From the IMG/VR virus record IMGVR_UViG_3300018481_000025, positions 1-58,225 of that record: a stretch of 58,225 nucleotides of DNA, one strand, 5' to 3'. The notes below the pieces were generated by a model, which searched no databases, was not told the DNA's origin, and saw nothing but the letters and a program-made list of their open reading frames with translations. The position numbers and the translations under genes were made by a program. This document shows positions 30,447 to 43,000 of this stretch, piece by piece. This stretch comes from a virus. Within the stretch, counting starts at the first letter, position 1, and each line of letters opens with the position of its first letter.

Positions 30447-32855
30447 ATGGCACTCAGGAACGAAGTCTTCGACGCGATTGCGGCATACAAGGCACTCGAC
30501 AATCCGCAGGATAAATACGCTGAGGAGATGTACAAGAAACAGCGACGGTCCAACCGGCGCGACGACGAGGTTGATCGGGCTGCACAAAGAGAAATAGACG
30601 AGGAGAACCGGCGACGCGCTGCTGGCCTGCCGCCGGTGCAGACCATCGCTTCAACGGGGACGCCCGGCACGAACTCTCCTGAGCAGCCGTCATTCGGTAG
30701 CGTGATGGAGCAGGGTGCGCTGAACACGCAGTCGCCGCAGTTTAAGTTTCGTCGTGGTGGTCGTGTCGGCCGCTACGATCGTGGTGGTCCCGCTACTTAT
30801 GGCGGAAGTCCTGATCCTGCCGAACTCCTGCACGATGAAGCAGAGGGTCGGCCAAACCAGCGATACGATCCGCTCGCGGCCAATGTAAACCGTACGACAG
30901 CTGCTCCCGATTTTGCCGACCAGAACGACGCGATCGTGCAGCAGCTACTGAAGGACGATCCTGCAGGGACGCCAGCGAGCATCAGCCGTGGCTTGCCGAA
31001 GCAAGAGCAGGCACTCGATCCCGGCCTGCAATACCAGACTGAAGCGAAGCAGATGGCGGCGCAGCAGTTCGCCAACGTTCCAGCAGACACGATGCCACCG
31101 CTGCCTGACGTGAACAGGAACCTAAAGGGGCCGCCAGAGAAGCGGACGTCGATGATCGGCCGTGCACTTGCGCCGATTGCACGGCGCGCGGGTGCAGTTG
31201 GCGGTGAAGTGCTGGGCGACCTCACAAGGTCCGACCTGAACCCGACGGGCTACAAATCGCACCTTTACGGCACGGGTGATCCAGACAACGCCTTCCCGAA
31301 CTACAACGACGACCCTGAACTTTACCAGCGCATCATCCGCCAGCGCGAGATGGACCGAGTGCGTATGGGTCCAATGACGGCGGCGGGACCAACAGAGAAG
31401 GCTGAACGTGAAGCAGCTCTTGAGCAGCTGAGGACTGAGGGGGACCGGCCAGTACCTCCTCCGCAACCTGCGCCACCTGCAGGACCGCCTGCCTACCAGC
31501 AGCCCTATACGGGCCTGCGTAACGAGCCAGCGCAGCCACCCGGACCGGCTGCGCCACCGCCCGCGCCGCCCGCGCCACCGGCTGCAGCTCCCGCAGCACC
31601 GGGCGCACCAGCTCGACCGGGCGCACCCCCCGCGCCGCCGTCTACCCAAGCGCCACCGGGCGCACCAAAGCCCGCTCCACCCCCACCCGCACCGAGGCCC
31701 CCAGCCGATCCAAGGGCACTCGACTATCGGGCGTTCGACGAACGGGCTACCCCGCCGGTGCCGGGAACTCCGGGGTACCCCGCCAAGCCAGTAACACCGG
31801 GGCCTGCCGTCACGGCTGGTGGTGCTCGTTCGGCGAATGCAGGCGGGCAGGGTTCCAGCGGACCGGGAGGAGGCAACGCTACACAGCCCGCGCCGCCGCC
31901 CGGTGCAGCCAGCGCGAACGCACCCTCGACTGCACTCAAGACGAACGCGCCTAGAGGGTCGCTGGGCGACCAGAGCCGCACGGCAGCGTTCGACCCGACC
32001 GGTAAGACGGTGCCGGGCGACCTCACCGACCCACGCAATATCGGTGCGGTCGACCAAGCCGGTGTCGACATTCGCGGCACGGGCGTGTCACCGGCCGATC
32101 TGCGGACGACGATTAACGGTGCGATGTCAGTTGCACCGGCCAACGGTGCGAACGTTGCTGGCAACGGCGCGGTGCAGCGTGACACCTACCGGTCGTTCGT
32201 CGCGGCACACAATCAGGGTGGCAAGCTCACAGCCGGTCAGGCGCTGCTGGTCGGCATGGTTGGGCGGTACAAGGCATTGCTGTCGCAGGGTCGTCAGCAG
32301 GAAGCGGCACAGATGGCGTGGGGCCTCATTCAGGCAGCCAACATCGAGGCAGCATCCTACGGCAAGGTAGCGATGGACCAGCTGCGGGCGGGTGATCCGA
32401 GAGCGGTGCAGAGCCTCGCCAACGGTGCTGACCATCTGCCGGATGGTAGAGACCATCGTGCCAGCGCTGACGGTCGGTTCATCGAGACGTACGATGAGAA
32501 TGGCAAGCTGGTCGGCCGTGTAGCGATGGACGGCAAGATGGCACTTCAACTGGCCATGGGCTTGGCCAACGGCAGCCTAATGTGGGACGCACTGCAGCAG
32601 ACTGTCGCCAGCATGAAGACGCCCGACAAGAACGCCGAGGGCCGAGCACTCGACAACGAGTACAAGCGCCTGAGGATTGCCAAGATGATGCAGCCGAACG
32701 TCGGGCGCGGTGCCAAGGTGGCACCGGCCAAGAGTGAGAGAGCGTCAGCCTTGGATGCCAAGCTGGGCATCCAGCCGCCGCCGTCGACACCGCCGCCGAT
32801 CTATCAGGGTAGTAACAGCGACGATACTTGGCCTTCTGTGAGAGATCAGGACTAA
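30447..32855 (+). CDS. Internal virion protein (putative), 802 aa, Pro-rich centre
   Basis: Starts MALRNEVFDAIAAYKALD. The N-terminus is helical and charged (KYAEEMYKKQRRSNRRDDE) and has one motif FRRGGRV at residue 101. Residues about 335-435 are a long Pro/Ala/Gly linker (PPAPPAPPAAAPAAPGAP). The C-terminal 250 residues are helical (LTAGQALLVGMVGRYKALLS, QAANIEAASYGKVAMDQL) with a degenerate central region. Size and location fit an ejection protein. It overlaps the next gene by one base. Confidence 0.6.
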   Translation: MALRNEVFDAIAAYKALDNPQDKYAEEMYKKQRRSNRRDDEVDRAAQREIDEENRRRAAGLPPVQTIASTGTPGTNSPEQPSFGSVMEQGALNTQSPQFKFRRGGRVGRYDRGGPATYGGSPDPAELLHDEAEGRPNQRYDPLAANVNRTTAAPDFADQNDAIVQQLLKDDPAGTPASISRGLPKQEQALDPGLQYQTEAKQMAAQQFANVPADTMPPLPDVNRNLKGPPEKRTSMIGRALAPIARRAGAVGGEVLGDLTRSDLNPTGYKSHLYGTGDPDNAFPNYNDDPELYQRIIRQREMDRVRMGPMTAAGPTEKAEREAALEQLRTEGDRPVPPPQPAPPAGPPAYQQPYTGLRNEPAQPPGPAAPPPAPPAPPAAAPAAPGAPARPGAPPAPPSTQAPPGAPKPAPPPPAPRPPADPRALDYRAFDERATPPVPGTPGYPAKPVTPGPAVTAGGARSANAGGQGSSGPGGGNATQPAPPPGAASANAPSTALKTNAPRGSLGDQSRTAAFDPTGKTVPGDLTDPRNIGAVDQAGVDIRGTGVSPADLRTTINGAMSVAPANGANVAGNGAVQRDTYRSFVAAHNQGGKLTAGQALLVGMVGRYKALLSQGRQQEAAQMAWGLIQAANIEAASYGKVAMDQLRAGDPRAVQSLANGADHLPDGRDHRASADGRFIETYDENGKLVGRVAMDGKMALQLAMGLANGSLMWDALQQTVASMKTPDKNAEGRALDNEYKRLRIAKMMQPNVGRGAKVAPAKSERASALDAKLGIQPPPSTPPPIYQGSNSDDTWPSVRDQD

Positions 32856-34057
32856 TGGCTGACACGGCGTTTGATCCGAACCCACCACCTCAGATCACGC
32901 AAGGTCCCGGCGGCGAACGCTTGGTGTGGGACGGACGTGACTGGGTGCAGAGCGCCGTCGGTGCTGACACGGCGGCTCCTGCGGCTGGACCACCACCTGC
33001 ACCAGCGCCGACGTCCGCGCCGCCGCAACAGAACATTCAGTTCTTCCGGCAGGGTCAGCAGGAACCGATCGTCGTCCATCAGGGCGATGCGCAGTCCGAT
33101 GCACAGGGTGTTCAGACGAGACTGCCGCCACCGCCACCTCGGCCCGCGTATACGATCGACTTCGACGACCAAGCTGACTACGTACTGTCCCAGCAAAATG
33201 AATGGCAAGCCTACGACAAGAACGTGCTGTCGCATAAGACCGGCCGAGCCCAGCCCCTCCGTGTGACGGAGCAAGAGCATCCTGAATGGGGCAACTGGCA
33301 GTCGATTTTGGATGACTGGAATAAGCTCGATAAGCGCGAGCAGACGTCCGGCCGCCGGTACGCCATGGAGAAGCTGTACAATCGGATCCAGAGCGACACG
33401 AAGCGGGCAGAGGCAGAACTGCGGGAGAAGCGGCGGCAGGAGGCACATGGTCTGGATGCACCGCGCTTGACCCAAGAGGCCCGCGATAAGATCGGCACCT
33501 TGATGAGCGGCTACGTTGATCAGGAGTTCAACAAGACGAATGATGTGGCGACCCGACACTCTGACCCAGAGAAGAAGCGGCAGGCCGACTTCGAGCTGAA
33601 GACATCGCCGCTGACGACGATGAAGTACAAGGACCGCGACGGTAAGGAGAACCTCAATCCGTTGCGCGACGTGGTGACGTCAATCTCTCAACTGAATGAT
33701 GGCGTGTCGAACGATGCCATCGTGCGCTATACGCTGGGCATCGGTTCACCGGTCGGGTTCGACAAAGAGGGCAGACCGCTGCCGGGCATGAACGAAGTTG
33801 GTGGTCGGTACATCCGAGGCAAAGGTGCAACCAACTATAGGCCGCTCGGTCGTGACGCAGCCGACAATATAATCATTCGTATGGACGACGGTCAGGAACT
33901 GCGCATCCCACCGCAGGCCATGCGTCTTTTAGGCAAGGCGCGCGAGCAGGGTTACGAGAACGCCAAGCGGTGGATGGAAGACGACAAGAAGGCCCGTGAG
34001 CATAAGGGTCTTGGCACGCGCTTGCTGGAGCGGATCATTCCGCCGAAAGGCTTCTGA
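32855..34057 (+). CDS. Virion-associated protein (putative), 400 aa
   Basis: Start MADTAFDPNPPPQITQG at the TAATG junction. A Pro-rich N-terminus (about 1-95) is followed by charged helical text (EKLYNRIQSDTKRAEAELRE, KIGTLMSGYVDQEFNKTND) and a C-terminal alpha/beta segment (NIIIRMDDGQELRIPPQAMR). Located between an internal virion protein and the giant polyvalent protein, sharing TGATG with the latter. No family recognised. Confidence 0.6.
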   Translation: MADTAFDPNPPPQITQGPGGERLVWDGRDWVQSAVGADTAAPAAGPPPAPAPTSAPPQQNIQFFRQGQQEPIVVHQGDAQSDAQGVQTRLPPPPPRPAYTIDFDDQADYVLSQQNEWQAYDKNVLSHKTGRAQPLRVTEQEHPEWGNWQSILDDWNKLDKREQTSGRRYAMEKLYNRIQSDTKRAEAELREKRRQEAHGLDAPRLTQEARDKIGTLMSGYVDQEFNKTNDVATRHSDPEKKRQADFELKTSPLTTMKYKDRDGKENLNPLRDVVTSISQLNDGVSNDAIVRYTLGIGSPVGFDKEGRPLPGMNEVGGRYIRGKGATNYRPLGRDAADNIIIRMDDGQELRIPPQAMRLLGKAREQGYENAKRWMEDDKKAREHKGLGTRLLERIIPPKGF

Positions 34058-37000
34058 TGCGCAACAGGTTTGGCACGGCGCAGTATCTTTCGGGTGAGGT
34101 CTATCGCGACCCCAACCAGCCAGAAGAACCCAACAAGGATAGCCGCACGTGGACCGAGACGGCGATCGACACGGCGTCCGATTTCCTCGGTGCGGCTGCT
34201 ACCATCCCGCGTACGATCACGCATGCGATGCGTGCGGGCACTGCCTACCTGCCGGAGAAGACAGCGATACCGGGAACGCCGGGGGAAATCAGCGAGGTGC
34301 CCATCCCCGGTCAGGACGTGTTCGGAACGCCCGCTTCAGGTGTGATGCGCGATATCGACGTCGGCATGGGCGAGGTCGAGAAGAATATCAGAGACTGGCA
34401 GTCACCCTACAGTAAGGAGCTTGCTAAAGCATCTGTGCTGCCGGGCTACGGTGAGCGTAGCTTCTGGGATACGCCCTTCGCTTCAACTGGAAAGTTCCTC
34501 GCTGGCAGCGCCCCCTATGCAATACTTGCTCTAGCAACAGGCGGCGGCAGCCTCGTTGCGCAAGGCACAGGCGTAGCTGCTCAGGGCGTGTTTGGCCAAG
34601 CTGAAGGCTGGAACCAGCTGCAGGATTACACCGACCAGACACCGAGGGAGAAGCTCCTCAAAGACAGCCCGGTGTTTGAGGAGTACCTCCGGCAATACCC
34701 CGGCGATGAGAAGGCAGCCCGGCAGGCGCTGTACAACGATACGGTTGACCTCAAAGCGCAGTTCGCCAGCGGTATTGCTAATGCTGCCGAGTTCGGTGCG
34801 CTGCTCGACGGTCTTAACAAGTCGAAGCGCAGCCTCGCCCTCGGCATGGCGCGCTTCATTCCCGTCGTCGGTAAGTTCCTTCCTGCACGCGTTGGCAGAG
34901 CTGTCGGTGGTACGCTCGAAGGTGGGGTGTCAGGTTTTGCTGAAGGTGCAACCGACGCCTACATTTCGGAGCTGGCCAAGGTCCGCACCGGCGAGCAGGA
35001 AGCGATCAACGTCAGCGAGATCCCGAAGGGTGGCTGGCAGGGTGCTGGGTTCGGTCCGGGTGTGGGTGCATGGCATGCGATCGCACCGAGCCCGGTCAAG
35101 GAGTGGGACAAGGGCATCCTTCAGACGCTGGGCAGTCAGATCAACGGCGGCACGACACAGCAGCAACCGGCACCGGGACAAGGGACGCCGCCTGCTGGTG
35201 GGCCGGGTGCACCGCCACCGGGCGGACCCGCAGGAGCGCCCGGCGCTATGCCGCCGGGCGGACCGGGTGCTGCACCACCGGGCGGACCGACGCCGGGTGG
35301 TGGGCCGACACGTCGGCGCGGTCCGGTCACTGACGTCGAGGATACGTCAGGCCAGCCAACGGCACCGCTGGTAGTACCCGGCCGTCAAATTCGGCCTGAA
35401 GAACTTGGGGTCGAAACGGGACAACAGGCAGCGGCACCACTCGATCGCGCACCACCGATGCCGGACGACTTCGTGCCGGAGGGTGATCCTGCCTATCAGT
35501 TCACGACCGGCAAGGGGTCGCGGTACTGGCACTTCGACGACAACACGACGGTGCGCAACAAGGCTCCTCGGCCCGAGCATCCCGGCGACCAAGGGTTCAA
35601 GGCCAAGTCAGAGACGACGTTCTACGCCAACGAGGACCATCTCAACCAGATGGGCTCGCTGATGCAGGCGACGTCCACCTTCGGCAAGGTGATGGCGCAG
35701 CACCCGAGGACTGGCCAGTGGGGTGTGATGTACACCAGCGGTCCCAGCAAGGGTAAGTGGGAACGCCGCACGATGGGTACGGTGTCGACCGAGCCTCAGG
35801 TCGGCCTGTATCCGGTCGAGACTTGGAACCGAGGCAAGCGCTTCCACTTTGGCAATGCGATCACTGAGGTGAAGCCGCTGCGAGCGGCTGCACCGGCTGC
35901 TGCTGCGGGCGCTGCTGCCCCCGCCACCCCTACAGCGCCTGCGGCGGCAGCCCCTGCACAGCCTTATATGGATATAAGCTCGCAGGAAGTTGGTCCGCCG
36001 ACCCAGCCCGCTGGACCGGCAACGTGGGCAGCAGGTGACTTCCAGTACGACGTTGAGGTTACGCCTGCTCCACCGGAGCAGGGCCCTGACGGTCGCATGT
36101 ACCAGCAGGTGCTGCATGAGGGTCAGGCTCAATGGGTGCCTGCCGATGAGCTGACAGCACGCGCCGACAGATCACGCTCGGAGAGCCCGGAGGTCGAGAA
36201 GGCCCGGCGTGCCTTCGAGCAGCACGAAGGGCGGGCGTCGGCGCAGCAGATGCGTCAGGCGGCGTGGCAGCAGGAAAGCGACCGGCTCTACAACGCTTGG
36301 AAAGAAGCGGAGATGGAGGAGCGGCGCGAAGGCGCTGGCCTGCCCCGCAAGTCGCCGGTCGCGCCGAGGAGCGTGTCGGCCAAGGCGCTGACCAAGGATC
36401 AGATCCTCAAGATCCGTGCCGGTATGGCGGTGCTTGACCCTGACACCCGCCGTGCTTTCGCAACTAACCTGCACCGCAGGCAGAGCGCGACGCAAGACGT
36501 CGACCGCCACAGCATCCCCGAGTGGATGAGCGCAGAGGGCGGACCGCTCACCGACAAGCAGTATGCAGCGCTCGCCAATGCGCTCGACAATAACCCGGAT
36601 CAGACGATCGAGCTGATCGGGCAGCGGCCGTTCGAGACGACCCGTGAAGGTGTGCAGGAGCACTACACGCAGCGCGTCGCCGAGAGGAAAGAGGCAGAGG
36701 CAGAGGAAGCACAGCAAGCAGAGGAGGCTACGCAGCGCGCGAGAGGTGAGCGGCGGCCCAGTGCCGACGTCACCATACCAGACCTTAAGCGCCCGCCCCG
36801 GCGAGTGACGGCCGAACTCAATACCGAGATGCAGGCGCTTGAGGCGTCGCTGCGCGGCTATCAGGTCAACCGCAAGCAACAGACGCCGCAGCGCTGGCGC
36901 GCTCTACGCCGCCGGGCCGAGCTGATTGACCGTGAACTGCAAGCCCAAGGTTTCCAACCACGCTTCGTCAACTGGCTGGGCCCGGCACCTGCCGAGACGG

Positions 37001-40000
37001 TGCGGGCAGCTGGCATCACCGGGCCATCGCTGGCGGCGCGCGAGCAAAAGCAGGCGTTTGAGAAGACCAAGCGACGGCTACGGCGACCGAAGACGTCGGT
37101 CAGTGAACGGGTGCTGCAGCGTCGGCGGAACAACCTTGCCAACGACATTGCCGCGTTCAATGAAAAGCTTGGTACGCTGTCTGATCCGAAAACCGGCACG
37201 TTGCACTTACGGCGACCGGCGGCACGAGCCGAGCGGCAGGCGCTGCTCGACCGCATTCAGAAGCTGGGCGATCCCGACAACATCATGTCTCGTGCCTTGC
37301 TTGACCTAAAGCCGGTCGCAACGCCGACGGAACGGTTCAATCAAATTACCAACCAACTGGAGGCGATGGGGCACCTGTCGTCGTTGGAGTTTGTGCGCTC
37401 CCCGCAGGTCTATGATTTGCTGACCGAGATGCAGACAATCAATGCGGAGCGCGAAAGGACGAGCCGTCAGCCGCTCCCCGTTCCGGCTTGGCTGCAGAAG
37501 AAGATCAGGACGGGTCAGGCTCGGGCCCGCCTGCCGAAGCCGGTCAATGAAAATATCCAGCGTCGTTACGAAACGGCCCGCAGCTGGTACATGCAGCGCA
37601 TGTCGCGGGAGTGGCAGGAGGTTATTCAAGATAACGCTCCTACTCCGGTCTACGACTTCCCGCGCCCCGGTGGTGAGGAAGCGCAGCTGCCTGAAGGCAC
37701 CAAGCTATCTGAGTTTACACCTGCCGGGTTCCGACGCGTCCATGATGTGCGGTGGGATCCAGAAGAGAAAGCGTGGGTACCTAAGGGAGAAGGTCGTTGG
37801 CAGGCCAAGGGTGATTGGGCAGGCAGGGTTGCCAACATTCCCCGGCATCAGGGTGAAGTGACAACCGAGACGGCTGAGCCGCAGGCGCGTAAGTGGCAGG
37901 CCAAGCCGCAGATTTGGGATCCGAAAAGGGAAGTCTGGCGGGACATGTACCCGCGCGAGTTTGACATGCGCAGGCAGCTGCTCGACGTCAAGCCGCTTCC
38001 GCTGGCGGATGCAGAGCAGCGAGCGGCCGAGGAAAGGTACGCGCAGGCATATCTCGCACGGCGTGAGGCGGCAGCACGGCAGCGTGCCATCGAGGGTAAG
38101 CCACCGCTTGTCGGCAAGGAGAAGCTGCCGACCCTGCAGGAGATGATCGAGAAGTTCCGTAAGGGTCGCTACAAGCGGAGCCGCAGCCAGCAGGCCACCG
38201 ACCTCAAGGCGGACTACTATGTAGACCGAGAACTCGAATACAGGAATTCCATCTGGACGCAGCTGAAGCGCAGCTTCGGCGGCCCGGAGAAAATGCAGGC
38301 GTTCCTGATGGAGTTGATGGCAGTCAGCGCACGGCGGTTCCCAGCGCAGCCAGAGGAGCTACGGCACCGTGCCGTCGCCGAGAAGGGCCGCCAGCTCGCC
38401 ATCCCGATGACGCCTGAAGAAGCCGTCAACATCGAGCTGTACGGCACACCTGCTCAGATGAAGGAAGCGGAGCAGCTGGCGCTTAAGAAAAGTGAGCGGA
38501 ATGTTTTCACGATCAGGCAGGCGCAACAGGCCCGCCCCGAAACAGTGGCAGAGCGTGAAGCCCGTGAGCTGGCTGAGTTTACCGGGGAAGCCAAGCGTGC
38601 TCGTGCAACGGCAGCACCGAAAGTCAGCCAATTTGTATTGAACAAATATCATGAGGAGGTGGACGCCTACTACGTAGCCAAGGAAAAGCAGTATGCCATG
38701 ACGCGGCGGCTGCAGAAGTTCCTCGACGATGCGATTGCCCGCACGCAGAAGGACATCCTTAGCTTTACGAAAAAGAACAACATCACGGCAGGTAGAGGCC
38801 AAGGATCTATCAATTGGCTGCTGCCTGAGCCCAAGCGAGAGAGGCGTGAGATCCCCGGCCTTGCCCAGATGACGAAAGAGGAGGCAGAGGTAGCGATTGC
38901 CGCGTCGATCATGGAGGTGATGAACAAGAAGCAGTACGCGGTCGGCGTCAATAACCCACGCTTCGACTGGTACAACATTGCCACCGACATGCTCAAGTTG
39001 TCGGAGACATTGCGCCACGCATTGGCGGGTGCCGCTCCGGCGTTCGATGCAAAGCTGAAAATCCGTGACCAGTTCACCGGCGAAGACGTCACACGGTTTG
39101 GCACGGGGGTGTTGCCGCAAGACATAGCCCGTCGCTATCTGGTACCGCTCAGTGCCACCCGCACATCGTCCGGTCTGCTGGCCGACTACCTGCTCGACCT
39201 GCACGCGATGGCCAACCTCGACTTGGATACGATCCGCTACGGTCGCAAGCTGCGGTCGGAGGCGACGACGGATCGCTACACCGAGGCAGGCATCCTCGCT
39301 GGTGTCGAGGGCGAGCTGGCACAGGAACGGCTCGACGAACTCATTGCCCGCCAGTCCGACCTGCCCGAGCAGCTGCTGCTCGGTGGGTCGAAGGCAATGA
39401 CGACCAAGGAAAAACCCGACGATCAGGTCGTCCAGAATATCTACGAGCAGCAGCTCAAGGACCAGCAGGAGGAGCGTGAGCGCCTGAAGAAGCGCGGTGA
39501 CAACCGCACCTTGGATGAGATCCGTCAGGAGCAGGCAGAGGCGCTGGCCAAGGAGTTCCCGTTATCTAACACGGCGGTTGGCGGCGTAGCTCCTCGACGG
39601 CCGTTCACTGGCGTCGCGCGCAAGACCGAAATGAACAGGCCGACCCGTGTGCTGACGGATGCGCAGTATGCCAAGTACGGACGACGGGTGGGCATCGGTG
39701 ATGTCGTCACGCCTGCGATGGAGACGACCAAGGGCGACTATATGATCGACCCCAAGGGTCGTATTTACCTGCTGAAGGATAGTCACCCAGCGACCTTCAC
39801 CGCGATGGATCGTGAGGCAGGCTACGACGTCGACAACGAAGAAAGCCTCTATACGACCGGCGACAATCCGTTAGTGCGGGTGTCGTCGTTTACCTATCAT
39901 CCCGACGCAGATGATCCGGCAGGCACTGACTACAATCATTCAGTCAACGTCGAAGCCTACAAAGGCGGCGTAACGCGTGCACAGAAGACTACCATCGACC

Positions 40001-43000
40001 GCATTCGGGCGGCAGCCAAGGAAGCTGCCCGTGAAGGTTGGAACGTCAACCATACTGAGGAAGTAACCACCGACTACGGCGGCAACTACTACGTTAACAT
40101 GGATGCCGTCACTATTACGGATGAGCCCTACCGGGGAATGCCGCTCGATGGCGACATAAGCAACATCGAGGTCGTCGATGGTCGTGGCTTGCCGATCAAT
40201 CGCCTGCGGCCTCGGCCACCGAGTGTACGACGTGGCCGCGACGAGTACGGCGTCGACCGTTGGAACCCGTCTCGCGAATACGAGGTGATGGACGAGGCGT
40301 ATAACGAACTCGCCGCACCGGGTGAGCCATCGCACCCGCTGATCTCGACACCTGAGACGACCCGCGATGCCCTCGAACGGCTGAGCGATATGGTGAACAC
40401 GGGCGAGGTCGGGAACCTGCCGAAGCAGTATATCTCACCACGCCTGCTCGACCAGCTCGCTACCATCACCAGCGGCACCAGCCTCTACCACGCGCCGTAC
40501 GATGCCGTGAGCAACGTCGGCAACACCGGACCCGGATACTACGATATCAGCACCGACCGCATCAGCGTGTCGTCTGACGTCCACCCGGAACTCTACGCCC
40601 AGACCGTTCTGCATGAGGTTGGCCACGCTGCCACCAATGCACTGCTGACAAGCGATGTGCGGTTCGGCGAGACGATGCGTGACCTTCTGGTCAAGGCGGT
40701 GACTAAGGCAGGTGATGATGGTGTCAACCTCAACCGGTTGCCCGACCATCTCTACGGCCTGACAGGCGTCCACGAGATCATCCCCGAGATGATGGCGAAC
40801 CAGCGGTTCCGTGACTTCCTGCAGACGGTGCCGTCAGGAGAGCATCCGGTTATTACTGGTGCGAAGAACGTCGCCAACGCCATCTACCGCGCCATCCTCG
40901 ACGCTTTCCGTCGCGTGATGGGTACGTACAATGGGAAGACTGCCCTCGACATTCTGTTCTATGACCAGTCGACGGTGCTCGGCAAAGCCGACCGCATGGT
41001 GCAGAACAAGCTCAAGAAAATGGAGCGCACTGGCCGTCCTGCCTACTCGCCGGTCGACGTTCAGCAACGGCAGTTCCGGCCGGGCATCGAGGTGCCGGGG
41101 TCGAACCGTCTTTACCTCGGTGCCGGAGCCAAGGCGTTCGCCGCCGACATGGCTGAAGGCTTTGGCCGAGCAGGCAGCCGCATGGGCTACCACCTGCAGT
41201 CGGCCGTCAAAGGCGACAAGGTACGGGCGCGCGGTCTGGATTGGATGACCACCTCCGACATGACGCAGATTGGCTCGGAGGAATTCCGTCGTCTGTCGGA
41301 GAATGCGTTCGAGACGATGGAGAAAATCTTCGCGCTGGGCAACGAGCTGCGTGACAAGGACCGCAAGGAACTGAAGGCGATCGCTGACATCTACAACGGC
41401 TGGAGCAAGGAAGCCCGGCAGGACGTTGCGGCATTCTCGATCGACCTCACCATGCATGGTGCCTTCACGGGTGAAGTCGTGCGCGGCCGGTGGACCCCCT
41501 ACTCGCTGATCCACAGCAAGAACCGGCATGTCGACCCGACCAGCATCGCATGGGAGCAGGTCGTCCAAGAACACAAGAAGATGCAGGACCGCCACGTCGA
41601 CCTGCGGCAGCTGCCAAAGTTCGATGAGTTCCTCGATCGCATCCTGAAGTTCGGCGAGCAGCACGAGGAGCAGATCCGCAAGGCCCGCCTGCGCGATCTG
41701 ATCAAGTTCTCCAGCTTCATCCCCGACAACATCGTCGAAGGCACGCCCGAGCATGCACGGCTGGTCGATGCGCTGGAGCGGCTGATCAGCCTTGAACCCC
41801 GACGTGACGTCAACGGCAACATCATCGGCATGAACTTGGCGTATATCCAGCGCAAGCTCAGCCCTGCCGACGTTGCGCTCATCCAGCAGCATGTCGACCT
41901 GACCGATGAAGTGACCAAGGAGCTGATGCGGGACCTGCACAAGGTGCCCGACATTCAGAAGCTGCAGGGTCCGTATCTGCCGCTGACCCGGCAAGGTGAC
42001 TGGGCGCTGTCGGGTGAGTTCACCCTGCCTGCCGCACCCAACGGCTTCCAGCTGCACGGTGACGTCAACCGCCTGACCGGTGCGCCGATCGACGAAGGCA
42101 AGGTGGCGTTCCGCACCAAGGATGAGGCCAAGGCGTACGTCAAGAAGGTGACGGAGGAGCTGGGCATCACCCAGACTGACGGCGGCGAAGTCTGGATCGA
42201 CATGGACAGCGGCCAACGTCCAAGGGTGCGCGGCTTGAAGCCGCCGAGGAAGAAGCAGGCGACGCGCGACCCGACCAAGAAGGCAGCACGGGCTGGTGAA
42301 AACCTCGAAGCAGAAAATCTGGCGCTGGCGACCGACAAGCAGATCCAAGACCTGATCGACCAAGGCGCGAACATCCAGAAGGTCTACTGGGTGCAGTTCC
42401 AGCGCAAAGTACTGACGATGCACGCCAACGAGTACGAGGCGCAGCAGGCATACGAGGGATGGCGGCGGCCGGTGAAGGAGGGCGGGCGGGGCATGACCGA
42501 GGCCCAGCTCAAGCTCACCGAGCCCAAGGACGTGCTGCAGTACGACGCCCGGCAGAACGAGCAGTACGTCTCGACGGCGATGCAGAAGCTGATCAACCAC
42601 ATGCGCCAGTCGCCTGCCTACAAACGGCTCGACGCGGCAGCGCAGTCAGCACTGACCCGTGTGATGACGTTGGCATCGGAGACTTACGCCATGCGGCGCG
42701 GCGTCAAGCAGCGCTACCTGCCGCGCGGCTACGTCGAAGGTGCATCGCATAACATCCTGCAGTCGCTCGACGACTACTCGGCGATGGCGACGCACTACGA
42801 GGCAAAGGTCGAGCACGCCAGCGAGCTGGCTAACACCACACGGGCACAGAAGGAGTACATCACCAGCCGTCCATACGAGAGCGGCGACCGCAACACGCTG
42901 GCTCATCAGCGTGTCTACAACGCCATGCAAAAGCGCATTCACGCGCCCAAGCAGAACCCGCGCGACACGATGCTGAACCGCAACGTCGACCGGGCACTGC

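Noticed and set aside
40834-42600. 588-aa minus-strand open frame inside the giant gene
   Set aside because: Shadow of a GC-rich reading frame; composition is Leu/Val/His/Arg-rich and no start signal is present.
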